Shown here: in pieces, positions 16,801-25,332 of the stretch
How the letters are laid out: every line of letters starts with the position of its first letter
Numbering within the stretch: position 1 is the stretch's first letter
NCBI RefSeq assembly: GCF_006443095.1
Contig: NZ_VFWZ01000002.1
Coordinates: 744,001 to 808,000 of the forward strand
DNA from: Aquimarina algicola
GTDB lineage: Bacteria > Bacteroidota > Bacteroidia > Flavobacteriales > Flavobacteriaceae
Direction of reading: 5' to 3'
Length of the DNA stretch: 64,000 nucleotides
The notes under the pieces: model-generated
Database searches by the model: none
Seen by the model: the letters and a program-made list of their open reading frames with translations, nothing else
What the model was told of the DNA's origin: nothing
Program-made: the position numbers and the translations under genes

Positions 16801-18627
16801 ATCATTATTTTGATCAGGCTTTGCCTGCCAAGCTTTACCCGGTGCGCCTTGTTCTAATACCCTGTTCAATGGAGAGTGCTCATAGATCTTTTCACTATAG
16901 GCATTCACCTCTGATAGGGACATTTCTGTAAAATCATCACTATACTTGTTTTGGTAATAGCTGTTGATATCCCGCTCGATATCCACTATACTATACCCTC
17001 CCGATGGGATGTGATCTCTTCTAAACGGTAAGTACTCCTTGGCCTGTCTGCCATATTCATCATATGCCATATGGGTCACAATGTCTTTGGCATCGGCAGA
17101 GGCTCTGATCGCGACTTGTTGCTTTGGCCTACCCAATCCATCATAGAAGGTAATCCCCTCGATCACCTGATCTTCGCTACTCAATGCTGATTCTGACAGC
17201 ATCGCTTGTTGATAGGTACGAGTAAACACAAAATTCTCCGGAGAGTAAATACATCCCTGTAATTCCCCAAACTCCCCCGGACATACATCACTAGAGTTGA
17301 GTACATAGCCTGTAGGGGCACTACACTGTTTTTTGGTGACATTCAGATCCCCAAAGCCATCATTGTCCCCATCAGCATACCAAACCGTATTGGGGTGGAT
17401 CTGATCATCATCATCATCGCAGTCACCCAAGGGGATCTCACGGATCGAATAGTGTGCCCCGGGATCTTCGCACTGTGTTTTGATCAGCTCTGCAAAACCA
17501 TCACCATCCTTATCCTTATACCAAACCGTATTGGGATGAACGCGCTTATCCCCATCATTACAATCCCCTAATTGTAATATGGTACGCGTATAGCCCTCTC
17601 CGGGATATGCACACTGTACTTTGGTTAACTCAGCAAAACCATCGCCATCTTTATCTTTGTACCAAACTGTATCAGGATTTAGTAACTTATCGTCATCATC
17701 ACAATCTCCTAAAGGCAGTACCTCATAGGTAAAATCGATCCCCGGATAAAAACACTGTGTTACCGTACGTTCGGCAAAATCATCGCCATCATGATCCTTG
17801 TACCAAACCGTATTAGGGTGTACATTGATATCATCATCGTTACAATCCCCCAGTCTGATCACATAGCCTATCGGTTGCTCACATTGGATCAAAGTAGGAG
17901 GCTCATTAACTTCTATCGGTACATCATTACTTCCCCAATCATCACCGTCTCCATCTCGGTACCAAACGGTATTGGGGTGCCTGGCCACATCACCATCATC
18001 ACAATCCCCACTTTTATCTGCGTAACCGGTGGGCTGTTCACTACTATAGATCCTGATATTCTCTAAACCAAACCCATCGCCATCACCATCTTTGTAATAA
18101 TACTTAGGAGGAATATTGGTGATCAGTGCCGCCCTGTCATTAAGATCGGTGTGGTTGTCAACATAACCTGAAGGACGATAACATTGTCTTTTTACAATAT
18201 TTTTATTCCCATATCCATCTCTGTCATAGTCCTGATACCATACCAGATTGGGGCGTACCCAACCTTTGTTATCATCACAATCTGTATTATCGGTCACATA
18301 GCCCGTAGGACGAGCACTACGATATACCCGTACAGCAGGGTTACCAAAGGTGTCCCCATCTTTATCCCTGTAAAAATATCGGGGTGCAATATTGGTGATC
18401 CATTGATTCCCATCATCAAGATCACGATTATTGGTCACATAGCCCACTGGTCGGCTGGTCGCGGCTCGTGTACGATTAGGATCTCCATACCCATCACCAT
18501 CACCATCTTTGTAATAAAGGGTACTTGCACCAGGACCACCACCACTGATAGGATCCTGACCATAACCCTTTCCCATCCAAAGTACTGCAAACAACAGTAC
18601 CACAAATCTTATATATGTTGTATTCAT
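13843..18627 (-). CDS. RHS/polymorphic toxin with MopE-type Ca-binding repeats
   Basis: 1594 residues. Signal peptide (RFVVLLFAVLWMGKGYGQ); nine Asp-rich repeats about 45 residues apart (residues 36-455; 'WYKDKDGDGFAE', 'GDCDDDD'), like the MopE putative metal-binding motif; a DUF6443 domain (about 465-610); RHS/YD repeats; and the RHS-associated core near residue 1310 ('MPLRSYDPAIARWTAIDPVD', 'NGFDNNPVFWADPSG'). The final roughly 250 residues form a variable tip with no recognised catalytic motif. It is encoded 4 bases after the RHS partner and abuts the candidate immunity gene. I infer a surface-delivered contact toxin; the tip activity is unknown. Confidence 0.85.
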   Translation of the reverse strand: MNTTYIRFVVLLFAVLWMGKGYGQDPISGGGPGASTLYYKDGDGDGYGDPNRTRAATSRPVGYVTNNRDLDDGNQWITNIAPRYFYRDKDGDTFGNPAVRVYRSARPTGYVTDNTDCDDNKGWVRPNLVWYQDYDRDGYGNKNIVKRQCYRPSGYVDNHTDLNDRAALITNIPPKYYYKDGDGDGFGLENIRIYSSEQPTGYADKSGDCDDGDVARHPNTVWYRDGDGDDWGSNDVPIEVNEPPTLIQCEQPIGYVIRLGDCNDDDINVHPNTVWYKDHDGDDFAERTVTQCFYPGIDFTYEVLPLGDCDDDDKLLNPDTVWYKDKDGDGFAELTKVQCAYPGEGYTRTILQLGDCNDGDKRVHPNTVWYKDKDGDGFAELIKTQCEDPGAHYSIREIPLGDCDDDDDQIHPNTVWYADGDNDGFGDLNVTKKQCSAPTGYVLNSSDVCPGEFGELQGCIYSPENFVFTRTYQQAMLSESALSSEDQVIEGITFYDGLGRPKQQVAIRASADAKDIVTHMAYDEYGRQAKEYLPFRRDHIPSGGYSIVDIERDINSYYQNKYSDDFTEMSLSEVNAYSEKIYEHSPLNRVLEQGAPGKAWQAKPDQNNDHTIKFDWKANTTAEGIVCFMVGFPTAANTEAPILEHSRVYGAGELMVTITKDENWQEGQTHPYDHTTREYTDKLGRVVLKRTYNKNIPHDTYYVYDRYGNLSYVLPPKVDTSNGVDTEELNELAYQYKYDYRNRLIEKKIPGKGWEYIVYNKLDQPILTQDALLKAQDAWLYTKYDAFGRVAYTGKLTDNRDRKIIQDEATAYTNQLWVTKTTTGIRYDDGGYPKVTSGETLTINYYDGYDFDVVGLTVPTTVYGQAVTDRTKSLATGSKVKVLGTDQWITTITWYDGKARPTYVASKNEYLNTTDIVESKLDFVGKVEESRTTHTKGSNAPIVTVDTFTYDHMGRLLTQSQTINNGTTEQIVSNTYDALGQLVSKQVGGGLQEVDYTYNVRGWLQKINSDTKNDNDLFDFTLGYHQGANPLYNGNISKTTWQTANDNVLRSYDYTYDALSRIVSATSTSGNYDLTGVIYDQMGNILSLSRAGHTNIGATAFGAMDILSYTYDAGNKLRGVTDTGNKTYGFKDGNNTNDDFEYDANGNMILDRNKGITGITYNHLNLPETVSISNTQGTGNISYIYDATGAKQKKIVTEGSSLTNTEYASGYVYKNGTLQYMPTPEGYATPNGTGYRYVYNYVDHLGNTRLSYTKNDTGDVELIEENNYYPFGLKHKGYNNIVSSYGNSSAQKFKFNGIEHEEVLGLDLYEMPLRSYDPAIARWTAIDPVDHVSQSTYNGFDNNPVFWADPSGASVEQTENGTTYTGEDAKVAFLNLRNQYSDSDGTDPKKKKKPTSMADAGSFYAQAYRNGGASRVALENSGDPMNPTESDFAEAEKQRNTAVGEVVLFYSGEWAAVKVLQGGAWVVRFVRAKNIAKGVNVAQGAVKFSNEAAAAFKRLGNLTAFAKIKNGVAHINIGFLKNFKPGDIKLVEEAFKANGASSMRVSSGISVDKVIVNALNKRIQSGQGFMGYNIQSGWRAWITGNRYILTKPLK

Positions 18628-18631
18628 CTTC

Positions 18632-21600
18632 TTATTGCTGTTGTTTTCTGTAGTTATACTTGTACTGTGTCATCAAAAAATGGTCTTGATCCTTCACATT
18701 GATAAGTCGCCCTAATCCATCATAATCATAATGTGCCGTGTATCCTCTGGGATCAGTCATCTCTTTTACCCCCATAAGTGGGTCATGGATATAGGTGGTG
18801 ATCTCTGCCTCAGAAAATGTAGTGCGTAGGGTAGCATATAAACTACGTAACTGCGCATCGGTAGTTGTTTTTAGGTCTATCGCTGCTGTAACCCCTGCAA
18901 GGTCTGAGGCGCTCACTCCCTTTAGGTTTGCCAGTACATACTGATAACTACTGTCCCATAATACCGAGGTAGGGATCCCATCCTTGGGATGGATCTCTAT
19001 AGGTTTGCCCTGGGTTGTCTTATAGGTAGCCTGTAATTCATAATCTGATGGGATATGGCTTGGAGTGGACGTATCGCTTGCCTGACCCTTATGATGCCTG
19101 TATCCCGCAATCACATTACCATTCCCATCATAATCGGTATACTGCCCCTGGATCAGATTGCCTTTATACAGCACTTTCTTACTCACCGGCATACCAATAA
19201 TGTTTTTATTAGATAATGTTGCCATCGTGGTACTTGCACTCTTGTGATCCTGTGGATAGGTATACCGGATCTCACTATATTGACCCTCAGAATGCTCTTG
19301 CAGGTTTCCTGTGGTAATCCCAGCAGCACTGGTAGCATAATATCGCCCGTCTAAAACCTCTTTGGTCACTTGTAAATCATTGTTGTATTCATAACGATAT
19401 CGAGATATAGACGCATTAAAGGGTTCCCCTTCCTGATGCAAATAGTCAACTGTTGTACGCTGGGACAACAGCAGCTTGCGGTGGTTGTAATAATGATACT
19501 CCGGGGTGTCGTAACCAAAATATTTCCCTAAAACCGATAGCGCACTGGTTTGTGGTTCAATACACAGATCCTTGTCCGGTAGGGTATAGAAGCGCGTCAC
19601 AGCTTCAACAGTATTGCTGTACTCAAAATCCGAAGCACTCAGCAAACGGTCTCCACTATACTGTTCCTGACGCGTCATCACTGTTTCATAGGCCTTATTA
19701 CGATACAAAGGTGAAAAATACTCGACTGTCTTTTGCGGACCTGATGCTCCCATCGTTGCTATGGTAACTTTACCATAATAATATCCGGATTTGGTATCTC
19801 TGGGATCCGATTGGATATCATTGGAAGAAAATACCGTTTTCACACCATAATTTTTCATGTAATCTGTGATCCCCGATTCGTCGTGTTGAAACGCATCATA
19901 CGTATATTGTGTGGTCTTAGTGGTCTTATTGTATTCATCTTTCTCTGTAATCGACCTTACATGCAAACCGCCTGTATATACTTTTTCTGGGGTGGTTGGC
20001 GGATCATTCTCTTCGGTCCAGTCGGCTCTTACATTGATAATAGGTAGGTCGTTCTCATCGGATAATAGTTCCCTCTCAACAATAAGATCCATAATGTAGG
20101 TGCCGGCAGGTAAATTGATACTGATAGGACCAGGACCAATAACACGCATAGAACCAAATACAGAAGCACCACGATTGCCATTGCTGAGTTTGGGATATAC
20201 ATTCCACCTGGAACAATCAATATGAGGGTTATCTTCACTATAGTTACATACTGTAGAGGTTCCTGTAAAGGTCACAGGAGTACCCTGATTACCCAATAAA
20301 TTTTTACGAATTGTAAATTCCTTGGTAAATGGAGAAACGCTTCCATCATATGCTGGAAATACCGTCTGAGAATCCGGGGTAAATGTCGGGTAATCTACAC
20401 GCGTGGTCATCTCATAATTCCCATCATAATCAAAAATAGTCGACCCTCCCGTTGGGTAGGTGATCTTTTTCAAGGTCCCTCTTTTAAGGTAGGAAATATC
20501 TACTTTGCGGTCAGCAAGCTGTGCCCGCTCTCGTGTATTCAACTTACGGTATGCCTCAAGAGAAAAAGGAATCAAGGTCTCATTGTTTTCCTTGCCATTA
20601 TTATACCCCAAAAAATCCTTACACAAACTTCCTTTGGCAGGTAAAGCCCCTGAGATATATTCAAAACGATACGGGGGCTTTGCTTCTCCGTCAAAACCAA
20701 TTTCTTGAACCGAATCCAATCGCAAACGAGGATCTCCAGAGAATTTGCCATAGCTAAATTTAAACTGCTTGGTCTTATTTTTAATCTTATCCAAAATATC
20801 GATGGACACTAACTTTACCTTCCAATCTGATAATGTAGCATCTTCCTCATAATGGAAACGAACCCGTATATTGTTAGACTCAATGGTATTGATCAATTGA
20901 TTGGTCGGTTGGTGGATCATCGAAGTACGGGTAAGGTTGGTCTCATATACGTCTATAGGATAGGGTGTCGTACCTTCACATCCGCAAGGACCTGTAACTT
21001 CTACAATGTCAGGACCATTAGGCTGAGGCATTGATGTTCTTTTACATTTCTCCGTATGGCTCATATTGTAAGAAACATTATTGATACGATATTCAAATGA
21101 ATATGGAACATAATCAAAGGTAATCAGCGCATTATTCCTGGTCTGAATCTTTTCCAGCATCCAACCCGTAAGGCCTGTCTCTCGCTGAAAGTTTAGGTTG
21201 GCTCCACCACCGATAACGATAAGCTTAGAATTCAACTCTTTTGTATCTTTAAAGGTGAACCTATTACCCAAAAGGTCTTTGCCTAAAAAACTGATATTAC
21301 CACCTACTTCTTCTACTTTTTCGATATGCATCTGGTCCTGCTGTTCATCACCAACACTCCCATCTCTATGAAAAATAAAAGAACCTGAATGCCCTGCAAA
21401 ACTATAGTTAAAATCATCTGGATGATGATCATGGGTCTCTCCCAAAGATTCCATCAATCGTTGGGTATCGTCATCTGTGATATTATGCTGTGCAATCCAA
21501 TTGTCATCAAAAAATCCCCTGCGAGCACTGCGCAACCATCCACTCTCATCGGGCTTGTCATTGATCTGCCTAAAAATACCTCCTCCGGCATTAAGGGTCC

Positions 21601-21889
21601 ATTTTAAACCCACAACACCAGAAAGATCATCTACCTTAACCCCACCAGCATGATAGGATAAACTGATAGGGATAGAAACCCCATCTTCTTCAAGGGTAAA
21701 TAAAGGAATCGAAATCTGAGGAACACCCGTCGCATGATTGACAGGCGTACTCCCATAGGTTAAAAAACCACTCGCATTAGGAGTAACAGGGGTATAGTTC
21801 TCATGAGAAACCATATACCCCGAATCAAAACCCGATTGGGCATAAAAACTCCCGTAAAAGAGCAAAAACCCTATTAAAATTCTGTTCAT
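18632..21889 (-). CDS. RHS-partner protein (large, secreted, Bacteroidota type)
   Basis: 1085 residues with a short signal peptide (ILIGFLLFYGSFYAQSG). The N-terminal part has the 'GVPQISIPLFTLEEDGVSIP' and 'ISLSYHAGGVKVDDLSG' phrases found at the start of Bacteroidota RHS-associated proteins, followed by beta-rich repeats and C-terminal YD-like sequence ('AHYDYDGLGRLINVKDQDHF', then 'LMTQYKYNYRKQQQ'). The end looks like the start of an RHS cage, and the RHS toxin gene follows only 4 bases later. I infer that the two products cooperate, with this one supplying the N-terminal shell. No toxin tip is present. Confidence 0.75.
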   Translation of the reverse strand: MNRILIGFLLFYGSFYAQSGFDSGYMVSHENYTPVTPNASGFLTYGSTPVNHATGVPQISIPLFTLEEDGVSIPISLSYHAGGVKVDDLSGVVGLKWTLNAGGGIFRQINDKPDESGWLRSARRGFFDDNWIAQHNITDDDTQRLMESLGETHDHHPDDFNYSFAGHSGSFIFHRDGSVGDEQQDQMHIEKVEEVGGNISFLGKDLLGNRFTFKDTKELNSKLIVIGGGANLNFQRETGLTGWMLEKIQTRNNALITFDYVPYSFEYRINNVSYNMSHTEKCKRTSMPQPNGPDIVEVTGPCGCEGTTPYPIDVYETNLTRTSMIHQPTNQLINTIESNNIRVRFHYEEDATLSDWKVKLVSIDILDKIKNKTKQFKFSYGKFSGDPRLRLDSVQEIGFDGEAKPPYRFEYISGALPAKGSLCKDFLGYNNGKENNETLIPFSLEAYRKLNTRERAQLADRKVDISYLKRGTLKKITYPTGGSTIFDYDGNYEMTTRVDYPTFTPDSQTVFPAYDGSVSPFTKEFTIRKNLLGNQGTPVTFTGTSTVCNYSEDNPHIDCSRWNVYPKLSNGNRGASVFGSMRVIGPGPISINLPAGTYIMDLIVERELLSDENDLPIINVRADWTEENDPPTTPEKVYTGGLHVRSITEKDEYNKTTKTTQYTYDAFQHDESGITDYMKNYGVKTVFSSNDIQSDPRDTKSGYYYGKVTIATMGASGPQKTVEYFSPLYRNKAYETVMTRQEQYSGDRLLSASDFEYSNTVEAVTRFYTLPDKDLCIEPQTSALSVLGKYFGYDTPEYHYYNHRKLLLSQRTTVDYLHQEGEPFNASISRYRYEYNNDLQVTKEVLDGRYYATSAAGITTGNLQEHSEGQYSEIRYTYPQDHKSASTTMATLSNKNIIGMPVSKKVLYKGNLIQGQYTDYDGNGNVIAGYRHHKGQASDTSTPSHIPSDYELQATYKTTQGKPIEIHPKDGIPTSVLWDSSYQYVLANLKGVSASDLAGVTAAIDLKTTTDAQLRSLYATLRTTFSEAEITTYIHDPLMGVKEMTDPRGYTAHYDYDGLGRLINVKDQDHFLMTQYKYNYRKQQQ

Positions 21890-21945
21890 AAATATGTAAT
21901 TAAAGTGACTGACTATTGATGTGCAGTAGTTATACTGCCTTTATA

Positions 21946-23178
21946 TTATTTATCAAATATTGTATATCCAAAGTTGATTGAAAAAGAACTGAAGTTTGGC
22001 TCCCATATAGAACTCGCTAACAAATTTCTACTAGTCGTTTGTTTGATCTCTAGACTGTATTTGTCTTTAAATCGATATCCAATACCAAACATCCAGTTAT
22101 CATCTGTAGAAATATCACCTGTTAGTGCACTTATACCTCTTGCTCTGATCTCAGAACTAAAGTTGAGATCAATTACAAAAGATCCTGTAACAAACAGTTT
22201 TGAGTTTTTGCTGAGTCTAAAAGTATGCCTGATGCCTAATGGAACTTCTATGGATTGGTATTCTACTTCTACATCTGTAGTTCTTTCTGCATCCAAAGTT
22301 TCTGAACGGAAGATGACAACATCTCTCTTTTCTGCATCAAAATACTGATAGGCAGGTTCTAAGACAATTGACCACTTATCGTTATTAAAAGGTAATATGA
22401 ATGCTGCTTCTACCCCAAATCTAAAACTGGTATTCGAATCAAAATCAATATCTCCTCTATCCATTAAGTTTTTGATAGAAAATGAAGAAAACTGTGCTCC
22501 GGCTTCCAAACCTATGGTAAAGGATTTACGATCTTCTTTTTTGGTATAATCCAGTGTTGGAGTATCGGTATGATATGAATTAAACGTATTAAAATATTTT
22601 GCAAGGTCTTTGCGGCGGTAACGAACACGCTCAATAGCGCTCATCGCTACATTCTCATAGCGGACTTTTTGCCATAGTTGTTGTTTGTATTTTTCATTCT
22701 TGGCAATTTGATCATCTTCTATTTTATAAATCTTATAAATCAATGGCTCGACCTGACCCTTATCAATAGAAAAAAAGTATCTACGCTGTTTATTGCTTTC
22801 ATACAAAAATAAGCTTGCTTTGCCCTCTACAACAGATTTTAGAAATACCGTCTTTTCTACAAAATCCGGCTCTCGCACTGTACTCAATCTCTTAACATCC
22901 TTAGAAGATTGATCGATCTTTACGGTATGGCGCTCATATTTAAGGGCTGCTCCTATCTTAAATTCTTTGGTGGTATTGATCGTTTTTTTTGCTACTTCAG
23001 AGTCTAGGGTTAGCTTATATAAAAAATCTTCAGGGTTATTTTTCCAATCCAGGTTTTTAATATAACACACTGTCTTTTTTCCGCTATTATCTATATAATA
23101 ACCTTCTTCAAAACTGATCTGTGCATAACTGTAGATACTGATGATAACAAAAAGAATTGTAAGTATAGTTTTCTTCAT
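21946..23178 (-). CDS. outer-membrane beta-barrel family protein
   Basis: 410 residues. Signal peptide (TILTILFVIISIYSYAQ), a soluble domain ('GYYIDNSGKKTVCYIKNLDW', about 20-190), a short linker, and a C-terminal half (about 205-410) of alternating amphipathic strands ('FTIGLEAGAQFSSFSI', 'KWSIVLEPAYQYFD', 'GIRHTFRLS', 'FGIGYRFKDKYSLEIKQT', final 'SINFGYTIFDK'). This matches PorT-like outer-membrane barrels common in Flavobacteriia, some misnamed in databases. It is upstream of the RHS genes on the same strand, 56 bases away, and may be the first gene of their operon. A role in display of the RHS proteins is inference. Confidence 0.65.
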   Translation of the reverse strand: MKKTILTILFVIISIYSYAQISFEEGYYIDNSGKKTVCYIKNLDWKNNPEDFLYKLTLDSEVAKKTINTTKEFKIGAALKYERHTVKIDQSSKDVKRLSTVREPDFVEKTVFLKSVVEGKASLFLYESNKQRRYFFSIDKGQVEPLIYKIYKIEDDQIAKNEKYKQQLWQKVRYENVAMSAIERVRYRRKDLAKYFNTFNSYHTDTPTLDYTKKEDRKSFTIGLEAGAQFSSFSIKNLMDRGDIDFDSNTSFRFGVEAAFILPFNNDKWSIVLEPAYQYFDAEKRDVVIFRSETLDAERTTDVEVEYQSIEVPLGIRHTFRLSKNSKLFVTGSFVIDLNFSSEIRARGISALTGDISTDDNWMFGIGYRFKDKYSLEIKQTTSRNLLASSIWEPNFSSFSINFGYTIFDK

Positions 23179-23218
23179 TACAAATAATATATAAATGGTT
23201 TTTATTAATGTTTCCTAT

Positions 23219-23464
23219 TTAAAAAAAATCAAGGCGTAAACACAATTCAATTGTGATGTTTAAACAAGACTCTAAGCAAGAGGAAAATCGTTTTTTTAGT
23301 ATATATGTTTCCTCTTGTTGATCCTTACACAATACGCCTATATTGGGTTTTAATTTTTCCTTTTTTTGTTTTGCAATAGTAAGGCTTGCGAGTTTCATTT
23401 TTCGGGACTCTGTGATTTCAAACGTTAAAGTTTTGTTATAATTACTCATTCCTAAACCACTCAT
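23219..23464 (-). CDS. Cys-containing small peptide, possibly lanthipeptide-like precursor
   Basis: 81 residues. It contains 'KLASLTIAKQKKEKLKPN', which resembles the lysine-rich leaders of Bacteroidota class I lanthipeptide precursors. A C-terminal part follows with four Cys and several Ser/Thr ('FSSCLESCLNITIELCLRLD'). Its start overlaps the stop of the upstream HTH gene (ATGA at 23461-23464), so translation is coupled; an alternative start is MSNYNK at 23449. No LanB/LanC-type enzyme is seen in the window. The pairing of an HTH protein with a small peptide is suggestive; the product class is unproven. Confidence 0.45.
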   Translation of the reverse strand: MSGLGMSNYNKTLTFEITESRKMKLASLTIAKQKKEKLKPNIGVLCKDQQEETYILKKRFSSCLESCLNITIELCLRLDFF

Positions 23465-23700
23465 TCTTCTATATAAAATCCAAAGGTAAACCTCGCTTCT
23501 TTGTCATATACATAGCTTTGTAAGCTTGCATTATACGATATCGGGGCATCCAGCATTTTCATCAAAGCAATGATGCGATATAATTTTGTACGAGAGATCG
23601 CTAAGCGTGCTGCCAGCTGCTCAGGGGTGCCTGTACGCTGTAAAATAATCAGTTGATCAATACGGCGGATAAGGTCTATAGTGGCTATAAAAACAGTCAT
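23461..23700 (-). CDS. small HTH DNA-binding protein, paralogue of 10216-10509
   Basis: 79 residues: 'LIRRIDQLIILQRTGTPEQL', 'AARLAISRTKLYRIIALMKM', 'DAPISYNASLQSYVYD', 'FTFGFYIEE'. The HTH spans about residues 20-52. It aligns closely with the gene at 10216-10509, including the GTPxxLAxRLxIS core and the terminal FGFY. It overlaps the downstream peptide gene by four bases and is probably its regulator. The similarity of the two copies at both ends of the RHS locus is notable. Confidence 0.7.
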   Translation of the reverse strand: MTVFIATIDLIRRIDQLIILQRTGTPEQLAARLAISRTKLYRIIALMKMLDAPISYNASLQSYVYDKEARFTFGFYIEE

Positions 23701-23726
23701 AAAATAGCTGAATATGTATCATGTAA

Positions 23727-23766
23727 GGGTACTTCTTAAGTGGGGTACCCTACTGAAGAAGTACCC
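23727..23766. repeat. 11-bp perfect inverted repeat
   Basis: GGGTACTTCTT at 23727-23737 pairs with AAGAAGTACCC at 23756-23766. The loop itself contains GGGGTACCC. There is no T-run. It is immediately upstream of the HTH gene (minus strand), so it could be an operator for the HTH protein. Confidence 0.6.
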
Positions 23767-23919
23767 CCTCCTGCTGCTATACAGGCATGGGGTACACATC
23801 TTGTAGGAACACCCGGTAGATATGCAGGTTGGGGTACTGCATTTGTTAAAGATTGCGGTAGATTTCTTAAAGCGCCCAGCGCATTTGTTAAAGAACTCGG
23901 TCGTTTTGTACGATGACCC
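23740..23919 (+). CDS. doubtful small ORF in a GC-rich patch
   Basis: From a GTG at 23740 the plus strand encodes 59 residues with an imperfect internal duplication: 'AFVKDCGRFLKAPS' then 'AFVKELGRFVR'. The stretch 23736-23960 is visibly richer in G and C than its surroundings. The opposite strand is also open (70 codons, 23736-23948) with its own SLTNAxG/SLTNAVP repeat, so coding strand and reality are uncertain. I recognise no family. Confidence 0.25.
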
Positions 23920-23966
23920 ACTGCGTTACTACCCCAGAGGGCAATCATCGCAGGTTTGATAGCAGT

Positions 23967-24458
23967 TTATGAGGTACTTTGCACTGTATCGGTAGTTGTA
24001 CTCGTATTCGTACTTTGTGAAAAACGGGTTTTTAACAACTGATACGAACTCTGCGCGCCTTCCATGGGGATTTTTCGTGCGGCATCGGCGAGGCTATATA
24101 CGGATAGCGCTACGCGATATGCCTCGCTACCGGCGATGATCTGGGTATCTTTCATTTGGCGTAACAAGCTTTCTAATTCTAAGATAATAGGGTCTAATTG
24201 TTCAAATAAAGAGAGGTCTTTTCTTGCCTCTTCTGCCGTCAACATATCCGGAATCCATGCCGGCCTATTCTCTAAAATATGAATACTGTCTTCTGCAAAA
24301 ATCTTATTGGCACTATTGATCTTTGGCATGTTTTTTCGCTCCTGTGGCGTCAAATTTTGCAAAAAATTCAAAGCACTTTTCAAACTCCCGATACTGTCTT
24401 GTATCGATGTGATTTCTTCTGTTGCTAATACTCTGCTAATTCTGTTCATTTCGCTCAT
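23967..24458 (-). CDS. conserved-looking hypothetical protein, helical
   Basis: 163 residues, predominantly helical. Features: 'SLKSALNFLQNLTPQERKNM', 'LLRQMKDTQIIAGSEAYRVA', and a low-complexity Ser/Thr tail ('SQSTNTSTTTDTVQSTS'). No signal peptide or transmembrane segment. It leads a run of three small minus-strand genes (24835-25086, 24534-24737, 23967-24458) with gaps of about 75-100 bases, suggesting one unit. I do not recognise a function. Confidence 0.6.
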   Translation of the reverse strand: MSEMNRISRVLATEEITSIQDSIGSLKSALNFLQNLTPQERKNMPKINSANKIFAEDSIHILENRPAWIPDMLTAEEARKDLSLFEQLDPIILELESLLRQMKDTQIIAGSEAYRVALSVYSLADAARKIPMEGAQSSYQLLKTRFSQSTNTSTTTDTVQSTS

Positions 24459-24533
24459 AATTTTTGTTTTAAGAATTAATTTTGGGTTTTTATACTCATC
24501 TGTATTTGTTGTACTACTTTATTCGTTTATCAT

Positions 24534-24737
24534 TTATTTATTGGGGTTTAGCATGTTTCGTAGTGTGACATACGTGCCGTGCAGCAGCATTACTTTTTTA
24601 TCTACAATTTTTACATGGGGGTTCATGCCCACCAGTAATCGATGTGCTTGATCTATGGTAGTTTTGGCACGTATTGCCAGTTTTTTGGCAACTAATTCTT
24701 GTTGCAAATCCTCTAGTTGATTATAAGGTGTAAGCAT
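24534..24737 (-). CDS. hypothetical small protein
   Basis: 67 residues: an N-terminal helix ('QLEDLQQELVAKKLAIRAKT') and a short beta-like C-terminus ('HVKIVDKKVMLLHGTYVTLR'). It is coded between two other small minus-strand genes and likely cotranscribed with them. No recognised family. Confidence 0.5.
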   Translation of the reverse strand: MLTPYNQLEDLQQELVAKKLAIRAKTTIDQAHRLLVGMNPHVKIVDKKVMLLHGTYVTLRNMLNPNK

Positions 24738-24834
24738 ATTTTGGTCTGTACTATACTATCTAGGTTGTTGTATTGTGATGAATAAAGAATCGGGGGTTAG
24801 GGGCATCTATCACTTTATTTTTTTAGGTAAAGGT

Positions 24835-25086
24835 TTATTTCTGAAATGCTTTGCAGGTCGTTTTATAATAATTCAACATAAAGAGATTGCGAGCTTTGTA
24901 GATCAATTGAATTGCCTCATCACTGCTTTTCCCTTTTTTATAAAGTTTTGTCATCCATGCATACAAGATCACTTCATAATGATGATAGTGTACCAGATTG
25001 TACATAAACTGATTTGTACTTAGGTGCAAGGCTGCCAAAACTTCATTGATAAATACATTTTTTTGCTGTTGTCCTTGGGTTTGCAT
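24835..25086 (-). CDS. hypothetical small protein
   Basis: 83 residues, helical ('VFINEVLAALHLSTNQFMYN', 'WMTKLYKKGKSSDEAIQLIY'), rich in Tyr and His around 'LVHYHHYEVI'. The Q-rich N-terminus (MQTQGQQQKN) may mark a later start. It is the first gene of the three-gene minus-strand set. Unknown function. Confidence 0.5.
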   Translation of the reverse strand: MQTQGQQQKNVFINEVLAALHLSTNQFMYNLVHYHHYEVILYAWMTKLYKKGKSSDEAIQLIYKARNLFMLNYYKTTCKAFQK

Positions 25087-25332
25087 AGCCTATTTTTTTG
25101 CTGTGTTTTGATGTTCCAAATGTATGGGGAGCGTGTAGAGAATTGCAAAGACTATAAGTCGCAATTTATAAATTAAAGGGTATCAATTTATATATTCAGA
25201 GTACAAGTTTTCCTACTTTATCTATTGATAAACAAATACTTATATCATGTTTCAGGGATTAGGTGTGAGGTTTGAGGAAAATTGGAAATATGAAGTGGGA
25301 AATACAGTTTGAAGGGGTGAGTTTTTGAGTAA

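Noticed and set aside
18184..18702. 172-codon plus-strand ORF opposite the RHS repeats
   Set aside because: It is antisense to the Asp-rich repeats of the RHS gene and only reflects their periodic codon composition; low-complexity Ile/Thr content and no start context.
23736..23948. Minus-strand 70-codon ORF in the GC-rich patch as a protein
   Set aside because: The opposite strand is also open and shows a clearer amino-acid repeat; neither has support beyond open length.
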